Position numbers and translations under genes: made by a program. 8,387 nucleotides of DNA from an uncultured Fretibacterium sp. (GTDB lineage: Bacteria > Synergistota > Synergistia > Synergistales > Aminobacteriaceae), in the NCBI GenBank assembly GCA_937892105.1, contig CALAUZ010000316.1:1-8387 (forward strand), given 5' to 3'. Under the pieces are notes generated by a model. That model was given only the letters and a program-made list of their open reading frames with translations. It was not told the origin of the DNA and did no database searches. This document shows, piece after piece, positions 5,784 through 8,387 of the stretch (within the stretch, counting starts at the first letter, position 1; each line of letters begins with the position of its first letter).

Positions 5784-8387
5784 ATGAAGAAATGTTTAAG
5801 CGCGGTGTTATGTGTTATGCTTCTTTCGGCGTGCGCATGGGGAGCAGGGTTCACTCCAGGAACATATGAAGGAGAAGGCAAGGGTTACAGCGAAAGTTCC
5901 CCCGTTAAAGTGAAAGTTACTGTTGACGCGGACAAAATCACAGCTGTAGAGATTGACGCTCCCGAAGAAGTCCCGTTCGGAGTGCCGCAGTTCGACAACT
6001 ATGGCGGTCAGGTAATCGGCAAATCTGAGGCTGTAATCAACGCAGTATCAGGTGCGACGATGACCAGAGACGGAATAGTCGAGGCAATCAACAAGGCACT
6101 CAAGGCTGCAAGCGCGAAGAAGTCAGGCTTTAATCCAGGAACATACGAAGGAGAAGGCAAAGGTTACAGCGAAAATTCCCCCGTCAAAGTGAAAGTTACT
6201 GTTGACGCAGAGAAGATTACGGCTGTAGAGATTGACGCACCGGAAGAAGTTCCGTTCGGTGTCCAGAACTTCGAGACTTACATCAAGGCACTTATAGGAC
6301 GCACAGACGGAAAAATAGACGCTGTAAGCAATGCCACGATGTCAAGGAACGGAATTACTGAGGCAGTCGAAAAAGCATTATCGGCGGCAAGAGGAGAAGA
6401 TACTTCAGCAAATTCCCCCTTATCTTTCACACCTGGCGAGTACATGGCCGAAGCTATGGGTTACAACGGCCCTGTCCACGTTCGCGCGAGGTTCACTGCC
6501 GACAAAATGACAGAGCTTGAAGTCACGGCGCATACCGAGACAGCACATGTTGGTGATATAGCGTTCGACATAATGGTATCAGAGATGTTGCAGGCTAACG
6601 GCTCAGGTGTCGACGCAGTATCGGGTGCAACGTTCTCGACAAGGGGTCTCCGCAACGCTGTGAACTCAGCCGCAGAGAAGGCAGGCTGCACGAACATTGA
6701 AGCGTTCAAGGCCGCAAAGGTTGAACACAAGCCCGGCAAGCCCGAAAAGTACACGTATGATGTCGTAATCATCGGAGCAGGCGGTGCAGGAGTTGCAGCA
6801 GGAGCACAGGCAGCACAGGACGGTAACTCTGTACTCATCATCGAGAAGAACGCTGAGGCTGGCGGCAATACCCTAGTATCAGGCGGACAGTATCAGAGCG
6901 TTATGCCCTATCTCGTATGGGATCCGAAGAACCCTGACGCTGAGACAGGAATTTATGCTTTCAACGGCCAGGAATATCCCAAAGTAAAGAGCGTTCAGGG
7001 CTGTATCAATGAGCTGAAGATGATACTTAACTGGAACGAAGACCCCTTTGACGCAAAATATTACGAGACGCATGAATACGTTGCAGGAGATGCCGCAGAG
7101 CTGTCGAAGCATGGTGTTCACGCCGAGTATCTGCCGGTCTTGAAGGCACTGAAGGACGAGATACGTACATATCTTGCTTGGGCACAGCCTAAACTTGATG
7201 CTGGTACTCCTGAAAACCAGCTTGCATTGTTCTCAACGCTCAACCTTCACATCTTCCAGACATATTACGGCGGATTGCGTCAGAGCGCGGACAAGAAGCA
7301 GTGGATTTACGGCGATGTCAATCTCGTGAAACAATTTATCGAACAGGCACAGGGTCTCAAAGAATGGCTTGAAGCTATGGGCGCAACATTCCATGAGGAC
7401 ACACAGCAGACGTTAATCGGAGCATTATGGTATCGCGAGAATGAGTTTATCGGCGCGAATGTTGACACTGACGGGGACGGAACTCCAGAGAGTTATCCAG
7501 GACGCTGGGGAACGTATTTTGTTGCTCCTTTGAACGCAATATACAAGGCCAACAAGGATAACAGGCTCATGCTCAGGACAACGGCAACCGATCTCATCAA
7601 GGAGAATGGAAGAGTTATAGGCGTAAAGGCGAAACGTTATGACGGTACGGATATTACGGCCTATGCTGCCAAAGGAGTGGTAGTAGCGACAGGAGGATTT
7701 GCAGCCAACCTTCGCAGGGTAGTTGATGAAAACATGTACTGGTCGCCCGAATATGTCTCGCTCTCAACGAAGACCACTAACCGTTCATCGCTTCAGGGAG
7801 ACGGGATAACTATGGCGGAAAATGCTGGAGCTGCCTCGACTGGACTCGGCTTCACACAGATGATGCCAATATCCTGGATAGACAACGGCAATCTTGCTTT
7901 TGGAGGAGGGAACTATGCTTGCTGGATCAGCCCCATCACTGGACACAGATTCGTCGACGAAGGCTCAGAGCGCGATGTTCTCTCTCTTGCAGAATTCCGT
8001 AACGGAATGGATTACAAGGGCAGCAAAGGCGTATTCCTAGAGTTCTACAACGTTGAGCAGAAAATGCCTGCACCGACTCAGTTACCTGAAACAGGAGATT
8101 TCCCCGGACGCTACTACAGGCGCAAAATTTCAGAGCTTCCTGAACTCTTCAAGGAACTCGGCGTAAAGGCAAACCCGAAAGTTGTAGAAGAAACTATCAG
8201 GGCATACGACAAGGCAGTAATGACCGGCGGAGAATTTCCTGATGTCGGCAAAGCAATAGCCTCACGTCCAGTCGGCAACGTTCAGAGAAATGCTGACGGA
8301 AGCTACAACGTTGACAGCTACGATCTCGACAATACTGTAATGACGATAAGGCTTCTTGCACCGAGCACGCACCACACTATGGGCGGA
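5784..8387 (+). CDS. Exported lipoprotein flavin reductase with three FMN-binding domains and a fumarate-reductase-type FAD domain, 3'-truncated
   Basis: The frame is open for 868 codons to the window end. Residues 1-17 form a signal peptide ending in a lipobox, L-S-A-C (14-17), so Cys17 is probably lipidated and the enzyme acts outside the cytoplasmic membrane. Three FMN-binding domains follow (about 23-110, 116-203, 214-301); this family is flavinylated on Thr by ApbE at D-x-x-S-G-A-T. The motifs read N-A-V-S-G-A-T (86-92), D-A-V-S-N-A-T (179-185) and D-A-V-S-G-A-T (277-283), so only the third is intact. The FAD domain starts with D-V-V-I-I-G-A-G-G-A-G (326-336), with Glu354 for ribose binding. 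Active-site parts visible are R-F-V-D-E and Arg730, then H-H-T-M-G-G (863-868) at the truncation. The family includes fumarate, urocanate and related enoate reductases that take electrons from membrane donors. Usual substrate residues are changed, so the acceptor is unknown and fumarate is unlikely. Confidence 0.88.
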   Translation, partial: MKKCLSAVLCVMLLSACAWGAGFTPGTYEGEGKGYSESSPVKVKVTVDADKITAVEIDAPEEVPFGVPQFDNYGGQVIGKSEAVINAVSGATMTRDGIVEAINKALKAASAKKSGFNPGTYEGEGKGYSENSPVKVKVTVDAEKITAVEIDAPEEVPFGVQNFETYIKALIGRTDGKIDAVSNATMSRNGITEAVEKALSAARGEDTSANSPLSFTPGEYMAEAMGYNGPVHVRARFTADKMTELEVTAHTETAHVGDIAFDIMVSEMLQANGSGVDAVSGATFSTRGLRNAVNSAAEKAGCTNIEAFKAAKVEHKPGKPEKYTYDVVIIGAGGAGVAAGAQAAQDGNSVLIIEKNAEAGGNTLVSGGQYQSVMPYLVWDPKNPDAETGIYAFNGQEYPKVKSVQGCINELKMILNWNEDPFDAKYYETHEYVAGDAAELSKHGVHAEYLPVLKALKDEIRTYLAWAQPKLDAGTPENQLALFSTLNLHIFQTYYGGLRQSADKKQWIYGDVNLVKQFIEQAQGLKEWLEAMGATFHEDTQQTLIGALWYRENEFIGANVDTDGDGTPESYPGRWGTYFVAPLNAIYKANKDNRLMLRTTATDLIKENGRVIGVKAKRYDGTDITAYAAKGVVVATGGFAANLRRVVDENMYWSPEYVSLSTKTTNRSSLQGDGITMAENAGAASTGLGFTQMMPISWIDNGNLAFGGGNYACWISPITGHRFVDEGSERDVLSLAEFRNGMDYKGSKGVFLEFYNVEQKMPAPTQLPETGDFPGRYYRRKISELPELFKELGVKANPKVVEETIRAYDKAVMTGGEFPDVGKAIASRPVGNVQRNADGSYNVDSYDLDNTVMTIRLLAPSTHHTMGG
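5850..6263 (+). repeat. Near-identical tandem repeat of the first half of the FMN-binding domain
   Basis: Positions 5850-5984 and 6129-6263 are 135-base units starting 279 bases apart in the same frame. By hand alignment they differ at 16 bases (about 88% identical), 13 of them synonymous; the encoded segments differ at 3 of 45 residues. The remainder of each domain, including the flavinylation motif, is much less alike. This marks an internal domain duplication within the reductase gene. Confidence 0.9.

Noticed and set aside
5784..6700. Tandem repeats as a CRISPR or satellite array
   Set aside because: Repeats are in frame, protein-coding and only two near-identical units, so they are duplicated FMN-binding domains.
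6461..6868. 135-codon minus-strand open frame
   Set aside because: It lies wholly opposite the reductase gene, has low-complexity Ala/Ser/Pro composition and no ribosome binding site; it is a shadow of the real codons.
5784..8387. Naming the flavoprotein fumarate reductase
   Set aside because: The substrate-side His and the Glu/Arg proton-path residues appear replaced, so the substrate is left open.

Overview
The window looks like a moderately GC-rich (about 50%) chromosome segment of an anaerobic bacterium. Three things suggest this: a stand-alone cobalamin methionine synthase activation protein beside metF, a CoA-acylating aldehyde dehydrogenase paired with a ThDP enzyme, and an exported lipoprotein-type flavin reductase with several FMN-binding domains. 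Large families of such exported flavoproteins are typical of gut and rumen anaerobes. Synergistota would fit best, but this is an impression from protein style, not a demonstrated assignment.

Layout. (1) Positions 1-1387, plus strand: the 3' part of metF, then an overlapping gene for a stand-alone MetH-type activation domain, so this is the methyl-transfer branch of methionine synthesis. (2) Positions 1388-1514: a convergent gap with a clear intrinsic terminator serving the minus-strand operon. (3) Positions 1515-4875, minus strand: a two-gene operon. The promoter-proximal gene is an acetolactate-synthase-like ThDP enzyme of a clade I cannot name functionally. It is followed 28 bp later by a SauS-like CoA-acylating aldehyde dehydrogenase. 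Together they suggest 2-oxoacid (or related donor) to aldehyde to acyl-CoA, substrate unknown. (4) Positions 4876-4982: a divergent regulatory region with a good minus-strand promoter and repeated GTGA-type boxes. (5) Positions 4983-5711, plus strand: an AT-rich gene for an apparent ribbon-helix-helix protein fused to a C-terminal domain of unknown function, a candidate local regulator or defence-linked protein. (6) Positions 5784-8387, plus strand: a lipoprotein-signal flavoprotein with three FMN-binding domains and a fumarate-reductase-type FAD domain, cut by the window end.

The methionine pair is a unit of its own. The ThDP/aldehyde dehydrogenase operon is probably catabolic or fermentative. 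The exported flavoprotein is probably a terminal reductase for an unidentified organic acceptor. The divergent regulator-like gene lies between these last two and could control either, but nothing in the sequence proves that. No RNA genes, CRISPR arrays, insertion sequences or gene-free stretches over 300 bases were seen.
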